37,292 bases of DNA from Geofilum rubicundum JCM 15548 (GCF_000974365.1 NZ_BAZW01000040.1:1-37292), one strand, 5' to 3'; counted from the stretch's first letter, positions 1 to 8,749 are shown. Numbers and translations: made by a program. The notes: generated by a model not told the origin, from the sequence alone.

Positions 1-219
1 CAAAAAGGGCCGCCGCTGCAAGTAATTTTCTAAAAATCAACTTAATTGTCTAAAATCCGGGAACTCGCTACGCTCAAACAGCCCGGATTTTTTTACGACA
101 ATCAACTTGATTTTTTTAACGAAAATTCCTTGAGGCGGGAAGCGAATCCGCAAATTATAGAAAATCTGGTATTTCAAAAGAGAAATTCGTAAAATTCGTG
201 TAATTAGCGGATAAAAACC
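1..219. repeat. Intergenic segment resembling dispersed repeat sequence
   Basis: No gene is seen here. The stretch has a long-looped hairpin (annotated separately), a near-repeated AATCAACTT(A/G)ATT at about 37-49 and 100-112, and short iterations of AAATTCGT at about 182-203. The arrangement looks like the short AT-rich intergenic repeats scattered through many Bacteroidota genomes, but only a whole-genome comparison would show whether this one is repeated. It lies downstream of the PHP gene. Confidence 0.4.
52..94 (+). terminator. Intrinsic terminator hairpin, best oriented on plus strand
   Basis: A perfect 10-bp stem (AAAATCCGGG at 52-61, CCCGGATTTT at 82-91) encloses a 20-base loop and is followed by more T residues to 94. 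The U-tract is stronger in the plus direction, so it probably ends a gene that lies left of the window. On the minus strand it could also act as a late terminator for the PHP gene 130 bases upstream. The loop CTCGCTACGCTCAAACAG is unusually long for an intrinsic terminator. Confidence 0.6.
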
Positions 220-1440
220 TTACGCCTCTTCGATCAGGGCGCGTCCGAGTTTTTCGTAGGTTTCGCGGCTGGCGATGTCTGCGGTGCCATCGATATCTAC
301 GTAGCCTTTTTCTCCGCGGGCCACCAGGTATTGATGGGCAGCGGTCACGCAGGCGCCTCTCAGGTTCAGTTCCATTAGTCGGGCCGATAGCGGTGTATTA
401 CCACGCGCTTTGAGCTCAATAGGTTCCATGGCGGGGGTGTTATGCTCGGTGCCAAAGGTGACCACAAAGCCCTGCTCGTATAAGTATTCGGCGTAATCTT
501 CCAGGACGGCCAGACTGTTACGGGTGGTGATGAACTCGACAGAGGCAATGCCCCGCTCTTTTAGTTGAGCAGCCACGCGCTCCTTGTCGTTTTCAAAGTC
601 GGTAAAACCTCCTTTGGCATCGTCGGCCAAAAAGGGATAGGTGGGCATTCCGCCGGCCTGCAAAATGATTTGACGGACACTTTCCATGTCCAGAAAGGCT
701 TGGGGACTTTCAGGGACAAAGGCGCCTCCACCGGCTTTTAACAGGTTTCCGCGTATTTCATTTTCCACAGCGGCAAAATCGGCGGGGTCCGATTTCAATT
801 CCTTACCACCAAACACCTGCTTGTAAAATGCCTTTTGGGCTTCTGCACTGCTGTGCCGTGCTTCCACTTCCAGGCGAAAAGCTTTGGCCAGATGACGCTC
901 CCGCACACTGCCGTGGGTCATCTCTTCTTTCACCTTGGGATAAGACAATACAAAACCGGCCTGACAGGCTTCCAGAATCTCATTCAGCTTTCCGCACATG
1001 CGTTCCACATGGTGGTTCGACTCATTGCGTACGTCTACCAACTGCTGCAGATAGGGATCTTTTAATTGCAGCGGGAAGCTTAAGCCCTTGCCACTTAAAT
1101 AAATCCGTCCCGGATTGTTGGGATCGTTGGCCCGGATATTATTGGACTGGTCCTCTTTATTGAGACTGATAAATTCAATATTAAAAAGCGGGAACAGATG
1201 GCGCTTTTCGCATTCACGCGCCCATTCGGCATAGCCATCGGCGGTATAAAAATCATTCACACCCACGACTTTCACTTCCTCTGCCACAGCCATATCCAGT
1301 GCCTGAGGAATATCCTCAAAGGCACTGAAAGAATAGGGTGTATGCATGTGGGCATTCACCTTTACAGAAGTCCAGTCGTTTAGACCGGCAGCCTTCTGTA
1401 ACAAGGTGGCTTTATCTGAAAATTTTGAATAGTAACTCAT
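220..1440 (-). CDS. PHP-domain protein, last gene of the 2-oxoacid dehydrogenase operon
   Basis: This encodes a 406-residue cytoplasmic protein of the PHP (polymerase and histidinol phosphatase) metal-dependent hydrolase family; the substrate is unknown. Motif I is clear (HMHTPYS, His31 and His33), motif III supplies Glu89, and a late FGTEHNTP stretch sits where the family usually has its last metal-binding motif. Motif II reads NDFYT rather than the usual TDH, so one expected metal-binding His is Phe64. I chose the ATG at 1440 because it lies 11 bases after the stop of the upstream E1 gene; the longer reading frame to 1560 would run back inside E1 and has no PHP-like sequence. The tight spacing implies co-transcription with the dehydrogenase genes, so it may act on a related metabolite, but this is inference. 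Confidence 0.85.
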   Translation of the reverse strand: MSYYSKFSDKATLLQKAAGLNDWTSVKVNAHMHTPYSFSAFEDIPQALDMAVAEEVKVVGVNDFYTADGYAEWARECEKRHLFPLFNIEFISLNKEDQSNNIRANDPNNPGRIYLSGKGLSFPLQLKDPYLQQLVDVRNESNHHVERMCGKLNEILEACQAGFVLSYPKVKEEMTHGSVRERHLAKAFRLEVEARHSSAEAQKAFYKQVFGGKELKSDPADFAAVENEIRGNLLKAGGGAFVPESPQAFLDMESVRQIILQAGGMPTYPFLADDAKGGFTDFENDKERVAAQLKERGIASVEFITTRNSLAVLEDYAEYLYEQGFVVTFGTEHNTPAMEPIELKARGNTPLSARLMELNLRGACVTAAHQYLVARGEKGYVDIDGTADIASRETYEKLGRALIEEA

Positions 1441-1451
1441 AAGATGTTTTT

Positions 1452-3920
1452 TTAAACGCCCAATTTGGAACGACGTATTTGCTCGGCATCGGTAAAATTG
1501 CTCTTGCATACATGTCCCTTTAAAGGCACTATTTTTTCGTGTATGGCATCGAGGAACCAATCAGGCTGAGGGAAGAAGCTCTCTTCCAGCTCATAAGCCG
1601 GCGTAATCCAGTTGCGTGAACCGACGACCACGACGGGGGCATCCAAATAATCAAAGGCCAGCTCACCGATATTACGGGCCAGATCGTTCAGGAAGGAACC
1701 GCGACTGGTGGCATCACCGGAAATGATGATACGACCTGTTTTCTTCACCGATTCAATGACTTTCTCATAGTTAAAAGGCACCAGCGACCGGGCATCGATG
1801 ACCTCGGCGGACATATTGTATTTTTCTTCCAGTATTTTGGCAGCGTCCAAAGCCCTGTATAGGGTAGCACCAATGGTTAAAATGGTCACATCCTGGCCTT
1901 CTTTTTTCACATCGGGTTCACCCATCGGGATTTCATAATAACCTTCGGGCACGCCCTCTGTGTGAAATTGCTCACCAATGTCGTAGATGCGCTGACTTTC
2001 AAAGAAAATAACCGGATCCGTGCCCTGAAGCGCACTGTTCATTAGACCTTTGGCATCGTAGGGCGTCACGGGAAAGACCACCTTCAGACCGGGAATATGG
2101 GCCACCAGTGAGGTCCAGTCCTGACTGTGCTGGGCGCCATATTTGGAACCTACCGACACGCGCATAACCACGGGCATTTTTAGCACATTACCACTCATGG
2201 CCTGCCATTTGGGTAACTGATTAAAAACCTCATCGCCACTACGACCCAAAAAGTCGCAATACATGATCTCCGGAATGACACGTCCACCGCACATGGCATA
2301 ACCAATGGCCGTACCGGCAATGGCGCCTTCTGCAATGGGTGAGTTAAACAAGCGGTGGTAAGGCAAGGCTTCGGTCAACCCGCGATAAACGGCAAAGGCA
2401 CCGCCCCAGTCGCGGTTCTCTTCACCATAAGCCACCAGAGAAGGATCTTTGTAAAAGCGGTCCACCACGGCTTCAAAAAGACCATCGCGCAACTGGTACT
2501 GCTTCATTTTGGAGAAGGGCTTGCCGTCCTTATCAAAAGCATAACGTTCCTTCGTCTTCAACTGCTTCACACGGGGGTTCTCTTCCATGGGATGGTTCAC
2601 CTCCGGTGTACCCGGCAACATGGCATCCACCGATTCATTAGAGAACATCATCTCACCAATGCGCTCGGGATTGTTATTCATATCCATCAAGGGAGAAATT
2701 ACCGGATCGATGGACAACTTAAACATGTCCATGATAATGGACTTCACATCCTCTGAGATGGCATCCAAATCTTTTTCAGAAGCCACACCGGCTTCAACAA
2801 GCTGCTGACCATAGCCGATGATGCTATCGTGCGCCTGCCATGCTTCCACTTCTTCCTTGCTACGGTAAGAAGAAGCATCTGAAGGCGAGTGACCGGAGTA
2901 GCGGTAAGTCAGCACTTCCAGTAAAACGGGTCCTTTTTTATCTTCAATGACCTTGCGCTTGCGACGGTAAGCATCAATCACCGCCAGGGGATTGTAGCCA
3001 TCCACACGCTCGGCATGCATCTGATCTTCGTTAACACCGGCACCGATACGGGCCGCCATGCCGTAACCCATGGTTTCCCCGCAGGTCTGACCACCCATTC
3101 CATACTGGTTGTTCATTACATTGAAAATGACCGGCAGTCCGCCCTTCATATCATCGTCCCACAACTTGGAGAACTGATCCATGGCGGCAAAGGTAATGCC
3201 TTCCCAAACGGGACCACAAGCCATAGAGGCATCCCCAATATTGGCCACGACCATACCGGGTTTACGGTTCACCTTTTTGAAAAGAGCTGCACCAACAGCG
3301 ATGTCACCACTACCACCGACAATGGCATTGTTGGGATAAACACCAAAGGGCGTGAAAAAGGCGTGCATACTACCACCCAGACCTTTGTTGAAACCTGTTT
3401 CGCGGGCAAAAATCTCTGCCAAGGTACCATAAATCAGGAAGCGACGTCCCAGTTCTTTCACCGAACCATTGAAATTCTTCTTGACCACCTCCAGGGTAGA
3501 TCCGTTAAAGAAGGTGTCCATAATTTTGGTCAACTCCTCATCACTCAGCTTGGCAATGGCACTCAGACCTTTGGCCAGAATTTCGCCGTGACTACGGTGA
3601 GAGCCAAAAATAAAATCCTCTACCGTCAGAGTAAAAGCCATACCTACGGCAGCTGCTTCCTGTCCAATCGACAAGTGGGCAGGTCCGGGGTGGTCATAGG
3701 CCACGCCATTGTATTCACCGGTGGTCTTAATGAGGTTGAGCATGGTTTCAAATTCACGTATCACCACCATGTCGTGGTACACGGCCACCAACTCATCTTT
3801 GGTAAAATTTTTAAGTTCATCTTTGACCGTCTTGTTGTACTTGTTAACAGGAATCGGCTTAAATTTGATGTCACTTGACTTTCTGGACTCAATAGGATCC
3901 AGGAATTGAATTTTTGGCAT
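1452..3920 (-). CDS. Fused E1 alpha/beta subunit of a 2-oxoacid dehydrogenase complex
   Basis: This is a thiamine-diphosphate-dependent decarboxylase of 822 residues that starts the oxidative decarboxylation of a 2-oxo acid and passes the acyl group to the lipoyl arm of E2. The N-terminal half is E1 alpha: it has the ThDP motif beginning GDAS and ending NNQYG about 35 residues later, plus the YRYSGHSPSD signature. The C-terminal half is E1 beta, with GEENRDWGG and the AQHSQDW motif that holds the catalytic-type His. Separate subunits are usually about 330-370 residues each, so this is a full alpha-beta fusion, a layout known in Bacteroidota. It lies 56 bases after lpdA and 11 bases before the PHP gene in one operon. 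Whether the substrate is pyruvate, a branched-chain oxo acid or another compound cannot be told from the sequence. Confidence 0.92.
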   Translation of the reverse strand: MPKIQFLDPIESRKSSDIKFKPIPVNKYNKTVKDELKNFTKDELVAVYHDMVVIREFETMLNLIKTTGEYNGVAYDHPGPAHLSIGQEAAAVGMAFTLTVEDFIFGSHRSHGEILAKGLSAIAKLSDEELTKIMDTFFNGSTLEVVKKNFNGSVKELGRRFLIYGTLAEIFARETGFNKGLGGSMHAFFTPFGVYPNNAIVGGSGDIAVGAALFKKVNRKPGMVVANIGDASMACGPVWEGITFAAMDQFSKLWDDDMKGGLPVIFNVMNNQYGMGGQTCGETMGYGMAARIGAGVNEDQMHAERVDGYNPLAVIDAYRRKRKVIEDKKGPVLLEVLTYRYSGHSPSDASSYRSKEEVEAWQAHDSIIGYGQQLVEAGVASEKDLDAISEDVKSIIMDMFKLSIDPVISPLMDMNNNPERIGEMMFSNESVDAMLPGTPEVNHPMEENPRVKQLKTKERYAFDKDGKPFSKMKQYQLRDGLFEAVVDRFYKDPSLVAYGEENRDWGGAFAVYRGLTEALPYHRLFNSPIAEGAIAGTAIGYAMCGGRVIPEIMYCDFLGRSGDEVFNQLPKWQAMSGNVLKMPVVMRVSVGSKYGAQHSQDWTSLVAHIPGLKVVFPVTPYDAKGLMNSALQGTDPVIFFESQRIYDIGEQFHTEGVPEGYYEIPMGEPDVKKEGQDVTILTIGATLYRALDAAKILEEKYNMSAEVIDARSLVPFNYEKVIESVKKTGRIIISGDATSRGSFLNDLARNIGELAFDYLDAPVVVVGSRNWITPAYELEESFFPQPDWFLDAIHEKIVPLKGHVCKSNFTDAEQIRRSKLGV

Positions 3921-3976
3921 ATTGTTTATCTTATAATGTTATCTGAATAAATTAGGACGCATACGTTCCTGCTGCA

Positions 3977-5341
3977 TCAATGCCCCGAAAAGGCGAAAAC
4001 GTTTTCCTTAAATATCTCTGAAACGGTGGGATGCGGAAACACCACTTCTTCAAGTTCTTTCAGCGTCATTTCGGCTTCGATGGCCATGGCCGCCCCGTAT
4101 ATCATTTCACTCGATGGGTTGCCCAGCATGTGAACGCCGAGAACTTCGCCATATTTGGCGCCGACCAGCACTTTGCTCAGACCTGAGCCACCTTCATTTT
4201 CAGCGACAAAGCGTCCGGCATAAGCCATGGGCAGACTCACCACTTTATAATCTATTTTTTGGGCTTTGGCGGCATCTTCGGTGAGGCCCACCCCTGAAAA
4301 TTCAGGATTGGTATAGACCACGCCGGGAATGGCGTTGTAGCGCATCACGTCTTTGCGACCGGTCAGGTTGTTCACCACCACTTCGCCTTCGCGACTGGCG
4401 GTATGGGCCAGAAGGGAAAAACCGGTGACGTCACCGGCGGCATAGACATTCGGGATATTGGTCCGCATGTATGCGTCGACCTTGATGCCACCCCGGAACA
4501 ATTCCACGCCGATATTTTCAAGTCCAACGCCCTGTGTATTGGGTCGGCGTCCCACACTCACCAGAATTTTTTCTCCCGAAACGGTTTCACGCTTACCGTC
4601 TTTTTCAAAGACCACCTCGTGACCATTAACCGCGGTTACTTTGGCCGACAAATGGTAGGTAACGCCTTTCTTTTCGAATATCTTGCGCAGCATGGCGCTC
4701 ATCTCCGGATCCATGCCGGTCAATATTTCAGGGAGCATTTCAATCACGGTGACCTGGGTACCCAGACTGCTGAAAAAACTGGCAAACTCGGTCCCGATAA
4801 CGCCCCCGCCAATGACTACGAGTGATTGGGGCAATTCCGTCAATTGCAGAATTTCCCGGTTGGTCACCACCACATCACCCGCCTCTTTCAAACCGGGAAT
4901 GGGGGGCACGGAAGCTTCAGATCCGGTACAGACCATCACATTTTCAGCCGTATAAACCTGGCCATCGGCCTCAATCTCAACGCCTGAAGCGGAGCGACTT
5001 TTGATGACGGCCATGGCCGAAACAGTTTCTACGCCAAAGGCCTTCATTTTGGCCCCCACACCACCGACCAGTTTTTTGACGACCTTGTTTTTACGGGCCA
5101 TCATTTTGCCGAAGTCGAAGGTCACATTTTCAGCATGGACGCCATACTTGGCACCGCCTTTGGCATGGTCATACAGCTTGGCGCTGTATAACAAGGTCTT
5201 GGTAGGTATGCAACCTTCATTGAGGCACACGCCTCCGAGGTCCTTCTTCTCAAAAAGCACCACTTTTAATCCTTTGGCACCGGCCCGTTCTGCGGCTACG
5301 TAGCCGGCGGGACCTCCGCCTATAATTGCTAAATTGTACAT
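3977..5341 (-). CDS. lpdA: Dihydrolipoyl dehydrogenase (E3)
   Basis: This is the 454-residue flavoprotein that reoxidises the dihydrolipoyl arm of E2 with NAD+. An N-terminal FAD-binding GGGPAGY motif is followed by the redox-active disulfide in GGVCLNEGCIPTK (Cys39 and Cys44). A second Rossmann motif (VVIGGGVIGTEFASFF) binds NAD, and the C-terminal HPTVSE (about His437 and Glu442) provides the His-Glu pair of the dimer active site. Length and motif order match the family. It lies 18 bases after E2 and 56 before E1, so the operon order is E2-E3-E1. Confidence 0.96.
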   Translation of the reverse strand: MYNLAIIGGGPAGYVAAERAGAKGLKVVLFEKKDLGGVCLNEGCIPTKTLLYSAKLYDHAKGGAKYGVHAENVTFDFGKMMARKNKVVKKLVGGVGAKMKAFGVETVSAMAVIKSRSASGVEIEADGQVYTAENVMVCTGSEASVPPIPGLKEAGDVVVTNREILQLTELPQSLVVIGGGVIGTEFASFFSSLGTQVTVIEMLPEILTGMDPEMSAMLRKIFEKKGVTYHLSAKVTAVNGHEVVFEKDGKRETVSGEKILVSVGRRPNTQGVGLENIGVELFRGGIKVDAYMRTNIPNVYAAGDVTGFSLLAHTASREGEVVVNNLTGRKDVMRYNAIPGVVYTNPEFSGVGLTEDAAKAQKIDYKVVSLPMAYAGRFVAENEGGSGLSKVLVGAKYGEVLGVHMLGNPSSEMIYGAAMAIEAEMTLKELEEVVFPHPTVSEIFKENVFAFSGH

Positions 5342-5359
5342 CTTTCGTTTTTCAGGTGA

Positions 5360-6718
5360 TTAAAAATCCAGTTCCAGGTTCTCAATTTCCACGGCTACCT
5401 GCTTCACAAAGCGGGTGGCTTCCCCGCCATCCAAAGCACGGTGGTCGTAGGTGAGACTCAGTCCCAGATAAGGCACAAAACCATAGACGCCATCACCCAA
5501 ATCTTTGGGACGGGGGACAATGGTATTGACACCCAGAATGGCGACCTGTGGCAGATTGATCACCGGGGTAAACATCTCCACCCCATAATTACCCAGGTTG
5601 GAAACCGTGAAACTGGCTGCATCAGACGCGAGCAATTCCGGATTTACACTTCCTTTGCGGCAGGCGGCCGCTATTTCTTTGAATTGGTTGGCGAGGCCCT
5701 GCACCGACAAGTCATCGGCGTTTTTAATCACCGGCACCATTAAGCCCCGGTCGGTATCCACGGCCAGACCAAAATGTACTTTGTTAAAGTTTTTCATGCT
5801 GTCACCCATGAAATGGGCATTGACCTGTGGGAACTTCTTCAAAGCCTTGATGGTCGCAAAGCAAATCATGTCGTTTAGGGTAATATTGGTCGGATACCCT
5901 TTGTCCATGGCCGCTTTCACTTCTTTACGAAGGGCCAGCAAGCGACGGGCATCTGCCCCTAAATGGTGGGTGAGCTGTGCGGAGTTTTGCAAGGAGGCAT
6001 GCATGGCTTTGGCAATCAGCTTGCGCATGTTGCTGATGGGCTTCATTTCAAAATCGGCACCATAAACAGGATTTCCGGCTGCCACATCTTTTCCGGTAAC
6101 TGAACCGGCCAGTCCGCTTCCTTCGGCGACCTTAGCGGCGCCTGTTTCGGCTGCGACCTGTTTGGCCAGGGGAGTCATTTTTCCTTGTGCATCTGCGGCC
6201 GATTTCACATCCCGCTCTATGACCCGTCCTTTGGGTCCGCTACCGGGCACATCCTTCACATCCACCGCCTTATCGGCAGCCAAATGCCTGGCCCTCGGAG
6301 AAACGCCGAAGCCCTCTCCCTTCGCCTCTGCTTTTGACTCAGTTTTCGCTTCCGCTTTTGGTTCGGCCGCTGCTTCTGCAGGAACATCCGCCGCTGCCTC
6401 TTTGGCTTGCGTGGTTGTTTCCTTTACTGGTGCATCATCGGCCGTTTCGCCTCCCGGGCGAAATTCATCGGTCGATTCACCTTCCTGACCAATGACACAA
6501 ACATTGGTCAACACCGGCACCTCATCGCCTTCGCTAAAAAAGGATGCCAATAAAACACCGTCAACGGGTGCCTCTTCTTCAAAAGATGCCTTATCTGTTT
6601 CATAGGCAAATAGGATGTCCCCTTTGGACACCGCATCCCCAATATTCTTGTGAAACTCGGTGATGATGCAGCTTTCAACGGACTGCCCCTGCTTGGGCAT
6701 AATTATTACTGTAGCCAT
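5360..6718 (-). CDS. Dihydrolipoamide acyltransferase (E2) of a 2-oxoacid dehydrogenase complex
   Basis: This is the 452-residue core acyltransferase that carries the acyl group from E1 to CoA. It has one lipoyl domain with the modifiable Lys43 in ETDKAS, an Ala/Lys/Glu-rich flexible linker at about 90-145, a peripheral subunit-binding domain (SPRARHLAADKAVD) at about 150-190, a second short subunit-binding-like segment and a catalytic domain ending in DHRALDGG (His426 and Asp430). I chose the ATG at 6718, which places MATVIIMPKQGQ at the N-terminus as in other E2 proteins. The longer start at 6766 would lie inside the candidate operator and promoter. It is the first gene of the operon. The acyl specificity is not visible in the sequence. 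Confidence 0.93.
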   Translation of the reverse strand: MATVIIMPKQGQSVESCIITEFHKNIGDAVSKGDILFAYETDKASFEEEAPVDGVLLASFFSEGDEVPVLTNVCVIGQEGESTDEFRPGGETADDAPVKETTTQAKEAAADVPAEAAAEPKAEAKTESKAEAKGEGFGVSPRARHLAADKAVDVKDVPGSGPKGRVIERDVKSAADAQGKMTPLAKQVAAETGAAKVAEGSGLAGSVTGKDVAAGNPVYGADFEMKPISNMRKLIAKAMHASLQNSAQLTHHLGADARRLLALRKEVKAAMDKGYPTNITLNDMICFATIKALKKFPQVNAHFMGDSMKNFNKVHFGLAVDTDRGLMVPVIKNADDLSVQGLANQFKEIAAACRKGSVNPELLASDAASFTVSNLGNYGVEMFTPVINLPQVAILGVNTIVPRPKDLGDGVYGFVPYLGLSLTYDHRALDGGEATRFVKQVAVEIENLELDF

Positions 6719-6735
6719 AGAACTATATTTTTTTA

Positions 6736-6766
6736 CAAAAATACACTTTTCAACTTGTAAATACAA
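6736..6766 (-). promoter_or_regulatory. Predicted promoter of the E2-lpdA-E1-PHP operon
   Basis: On the minus strand TATTTTTG (plus 6736-6743) matches the Bacteroidota -7 element TAnnTTTG exactly. A TTG (plus 6764-6766) sits 20 bases upstream, in the usual range for the -33 element. The -7 element ends 17 bases before the E2 start codon. Confidence 0.65.
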
Positions 6767-6769
6767 GTT
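6752..6769. promoter_or_regulatory. Candidate GntR/UTRA operator palindrome
   Basis: AACTTGTAAATACAAGTT consists of two perfect 8-bp arms around AA. Its core TGTA-N2-TACA (6756-6765) is the form described for operators of the HutC branch of GntR regulators, which is the branch encoded by the divergent gene. It covers the gap between the -33 and -7 elements of the operon promoter and includes the -33 TTG, so bound protein should block RNA polymerase. That the neighbouring regulator binds here is inference. Confidence 0.65.
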
Positions 6770-6867
6770 AAAGATGTGTTTTTTTCATGCCCCCACTTTT
6801 TTGCTTTAACAAAAGCCAGGTAAGGTCATCATTGAGCGCTTGCTTGCCTAAATTGTTTAGACATCAA

Positions 6868-6895
6868 TTTGGTATATGTTTTTTTTATACTTTTG
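6868..6895 (+). promoter_or_regulatory. Predicted promoter of the GntR regulator gene
   Basis: TACTTTTG at 6888-6895 matches the TAnnTTTG -7 element, and TTTG at 6868-6871 could be the -33 element, although the 16-base spacing is shorter than the usual 19-21. Its position 43 bases before the ATG at 6939 supports that start over the longer frame from 6876. Confidence 0.5.
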
Positions 6896-6938
6896 TAGGA
6901 ACTATATAACAACATATAAACCACCAATTGCCATTACA

Positions 6939-7658
6939 ATGATACAAGAAGGTAGCACCTTGCCACCCCATAAGCAGATATATGAGATTCTTCGTCAGCA
7001 TATCACAGAAGGGATATATAAAGAAGGGGACCTCCTGCCCTCTGAAAATGAATTAACCATCACGCATGGCTTCACCCGGCCAACCATCAGAAAGGCCCTG
7101 GCCCGCCTACAAAATGAAGGCTACATTGTCAAACAACAAGGAAAAGGCAGTATCATAAAGGGCATGCCCAAGGGCATTGGTATCCTGTCGTTAAGCGGTA
7201 CGACCTCGGCTGTGGGACAGGACAACCTGGAGACCAGAATCATTGTTCCGCCTGAAATTAAAACGTGGGAGGAAGCCTTTACCTATCCGCTAACGCAAGT
7301 AGAAAAAGAAGTGGGGTGTATCTATTTTGAGCGTTTGCGTTTAATGAATGGCAAACCGGTGTTTTATGACATTACCATGCTGCCCAACATCAACCTGACC
7401 CGCTTTACAAGGCGTGCGCTTGAAAACAAGTCACTCTTTGACATCCTCAGAAAAAACTACCAGATAGAAGTCACGGGTGGTGAACAGAAAATTCTCGCTA
7501 CAACAGCCGGGGAGCAACTGCAACAACATTTTCAGGTGGGCCAAAACCACCCGATTGTCCAGCTCAACCGAAAAATTGAAACCAACCGCTACGGCTTCTA
7601 CATCTACAGTCAGGTCTTTTGCAACACAGCAGAATATGCCCTTTACGGTATATTCTAA
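6939..7658 (+). CDS. GntR-family transcriptional regulator with UTRA ligand domain
   Basis: This is a 239-residue DNA-binding regulator of the HutC/UTRA branch of the GntR family. The N-terminal winged helix-turn-helix spans about residues 8-75 (QIYEILRQHI, LLPSENELT, TRPTIRKALARLQ, GYIVKQQGKGS). The remaining residues form a UTRA effector-binding domain, with a typical FERLRLMNGKPVFYD stretch. It is divergent from the dehydrogenase operon, whose promoter holds a matching palindrome, so it is probably that operon's ligand-responsive repressor. The ligand is unknown; a 2-oxo acid or a related metabolite is plausible. The gene ends 6 bases before the convergent GH43 gene. Confidence 0.88.
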   Translation: MIQEGSTLPPHKQIYEILRQHITEGIYKEGDLLPSENELTITHGFTRPTIRKALARLQNEGYIVKQQGKGSIIKGMPKGIGILSLSGTTSAVGQDNLETRIIVPPEIKTWEEAFTYPLTQVEKEVGCIYFERLRLMNGKPVFYDITMLPNINLTRFTRRALENKSLFDILRKNYQIEVTGGEQKILATTAGEQLQQHFQVGQNHPIVQLNRKIETNRYGFYIYSQVFCNTAEYALYGIF

Positions 7659-7664
7659 ACCTTA

Positions 7665-8678
7665 TCAGTAAACAGCCTCCACTTTGGGCCAGCCGTTCTC
7701 CCACTCAATGGGCAGAATGCGCAAGTAGCTATTACCGTCCCTTTCCATGTCGTAGGCATGGAATACCAGGTAATCCACCCCGTCAAAGGACACAACGGCG
7801 TTATGTCCGGCACCGGCGTAGCGCTCACCGCCCTCAACCACCAGGGTGCCGCCACCTTCCAGCATGGACTGACCATCGGCATCAAAATACGCCCCTGCCA
7901 GGTTTTCAGAACGCCCTACTACGACTTTGTAGGTACTCTCGGCGCCGCGGCAACAAAAATCAAAAGAGGCAAACAGATAGTAGAAACCATCCTTTTGAAT
8001 GATGAAAGGGGCTTCAATGGCGTTGGTGCTTGTTTGTCGCGTAGCCAGGACCGTTAAATCATCCACCTCCTGTGCCAGGGAAAGCCCGTCAGGGGTGAGC
8101 TGAGCGAGCATCAGACCGCCCCAAAAAGAGCCAAACGAAAGATAAGGGGTGCCTGCCTCATCCACAATAAAATTCGCATCAATGGCATTCCAGTCGGTCT
8201 CACCGGGAACCGATTGAATCACCTTACCGTGATCCACCCATTCAAAGTCCGGACTGTCCGGATCCAGGGTCTTGTTGGTGGCGACCCCCATGGCAGAAGT
8301 GTTTTTTCCAAAGGAAGAAATGGAATAATAAATATGGTATTGTCCTTTATAGTAGGCAATGTCCGGCGCCCATATGTGTCCTTTAAAATCTTCAACGGCT
8401 TCCCTGGTCCATTCCGGGACCTCATCGAACACAGGCCGCTCACGTTTCCAGGTAATTTGGTCGTCCGACGAAAACACCGATATGCCCCAACCCGTAGTAA
8501 ACAGGTAATACTTTCCGTTTTCCCGAATCATGACCGGATCATGCACCCGTGTCGTGTCCTTATGGGTTTCAACACCCACCACACGTTCCAGATAGGCTTT
8601 CCGATGGGCGGCTTCATCCTGCGCCTGGCCTGTTGTGAAAATAAGCAACAGCATCCATATTGATAAAAATAGTCTCAT
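7665..8678 (-). CDS. Secreted GH43 arabinanase-like glycoside hydrolase
   Basis: This is a 337-residue five-bladed beta-propeller glycosidase of family GH43, most like endo-alpha-1,5-L-arabinanases. A signal peptide covers about residues 1-20 and ends in GQAQ. The catalytic triad is visible: Asp47 in RVHDPVM (base), Asp167 in NAIDANF (pKa modulator) and Glu222 in AIEAPF (acid). His292 in GAGHNAVV matches the conserved metal-site histidine of arabinanases, and IWAPDIAYY is the usual blade-two motif. It probably cuts arabinan side chains of pectin in the periplasm or at the cell surface. It marks the left end of the pectin locus and is transcribed away from the secreted helical protein at 8862. 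Confidence 0.85.
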   Translation of the reverse strand: MRLFLSIWMLLLIFTTGQAQDEAAHRKAYLERVVGVETHKDTTRVHDPVMIRENGKYYLFTTGWGISVFSSDDQITWKRERPVFDEVPEWTREAVEDFKGHIWAPDIAYYKGQYHIYYSISSFGKNTSAMGVATNKTLDPDSPDFEWVDHGKVIQSVPGETDWNAIDANFIVDEAGTPYLSFGSFWGGLMLAQLTPDGLSLAQEVDDLTVLATRQTSTNAIEAPFIIQKDGFYYLFASFDFCCRGAESTYKVVVGRSENLAGAYFDADGQSMLEGGGTLVVEGGERYAGAGHNAVVSFDGVDYLVFHAYDMERDGNSYLRILPIEWENGWPKVEAVY

Positions 8679-8721
8679 CCTCTTTTCTTTTAATTCGTAA
8701 CATCCATGATGCCTGTATATA

Positions 8722-8729
8722 CAAATCTA
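8722..8729 (-). promoter_or_regulatory. Predicted -7 element for the GH43 gene
   Basis: CAAATCTA reads TAGATTTG on the minus strand, an exact TAnnTTTG match 43 bases before the GH43 start codon. No convincing -33 element is seen at the expected distance. Confidence 0.4.
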
Positions 8730-8741
8730 ATGCAAAATTTT

Positions 8742-8749
8742 TATATTTG
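8742..8749 (+). promoter_or_regulatory. Predicted -7 element for the secreted helical protein gene
   Basis: TATATTTG matches TAnnTTTG and is followed by GCACCTC, much like the rpsO promoter in this window. It implies a leader of about 105 bases before the ATG at 8862. No clear -33 TTTG is found. Confidence 0.5.

Noticed and set aside
1441-1560. Longer N-terminus for the PHP protein
   Set aside because: It lies wholly inside the end of the E1 gene in another frame and adds no PHP-like sequence; the ATG at 1440 fits the operon spacing.
3015-3878. Long plus-strand open frame of 287 codons
   Set aside because: It is antisense to the fused E1 gene, has low-complexity composition with no domain, and has no promoter; it is a shadow of the coding strand.
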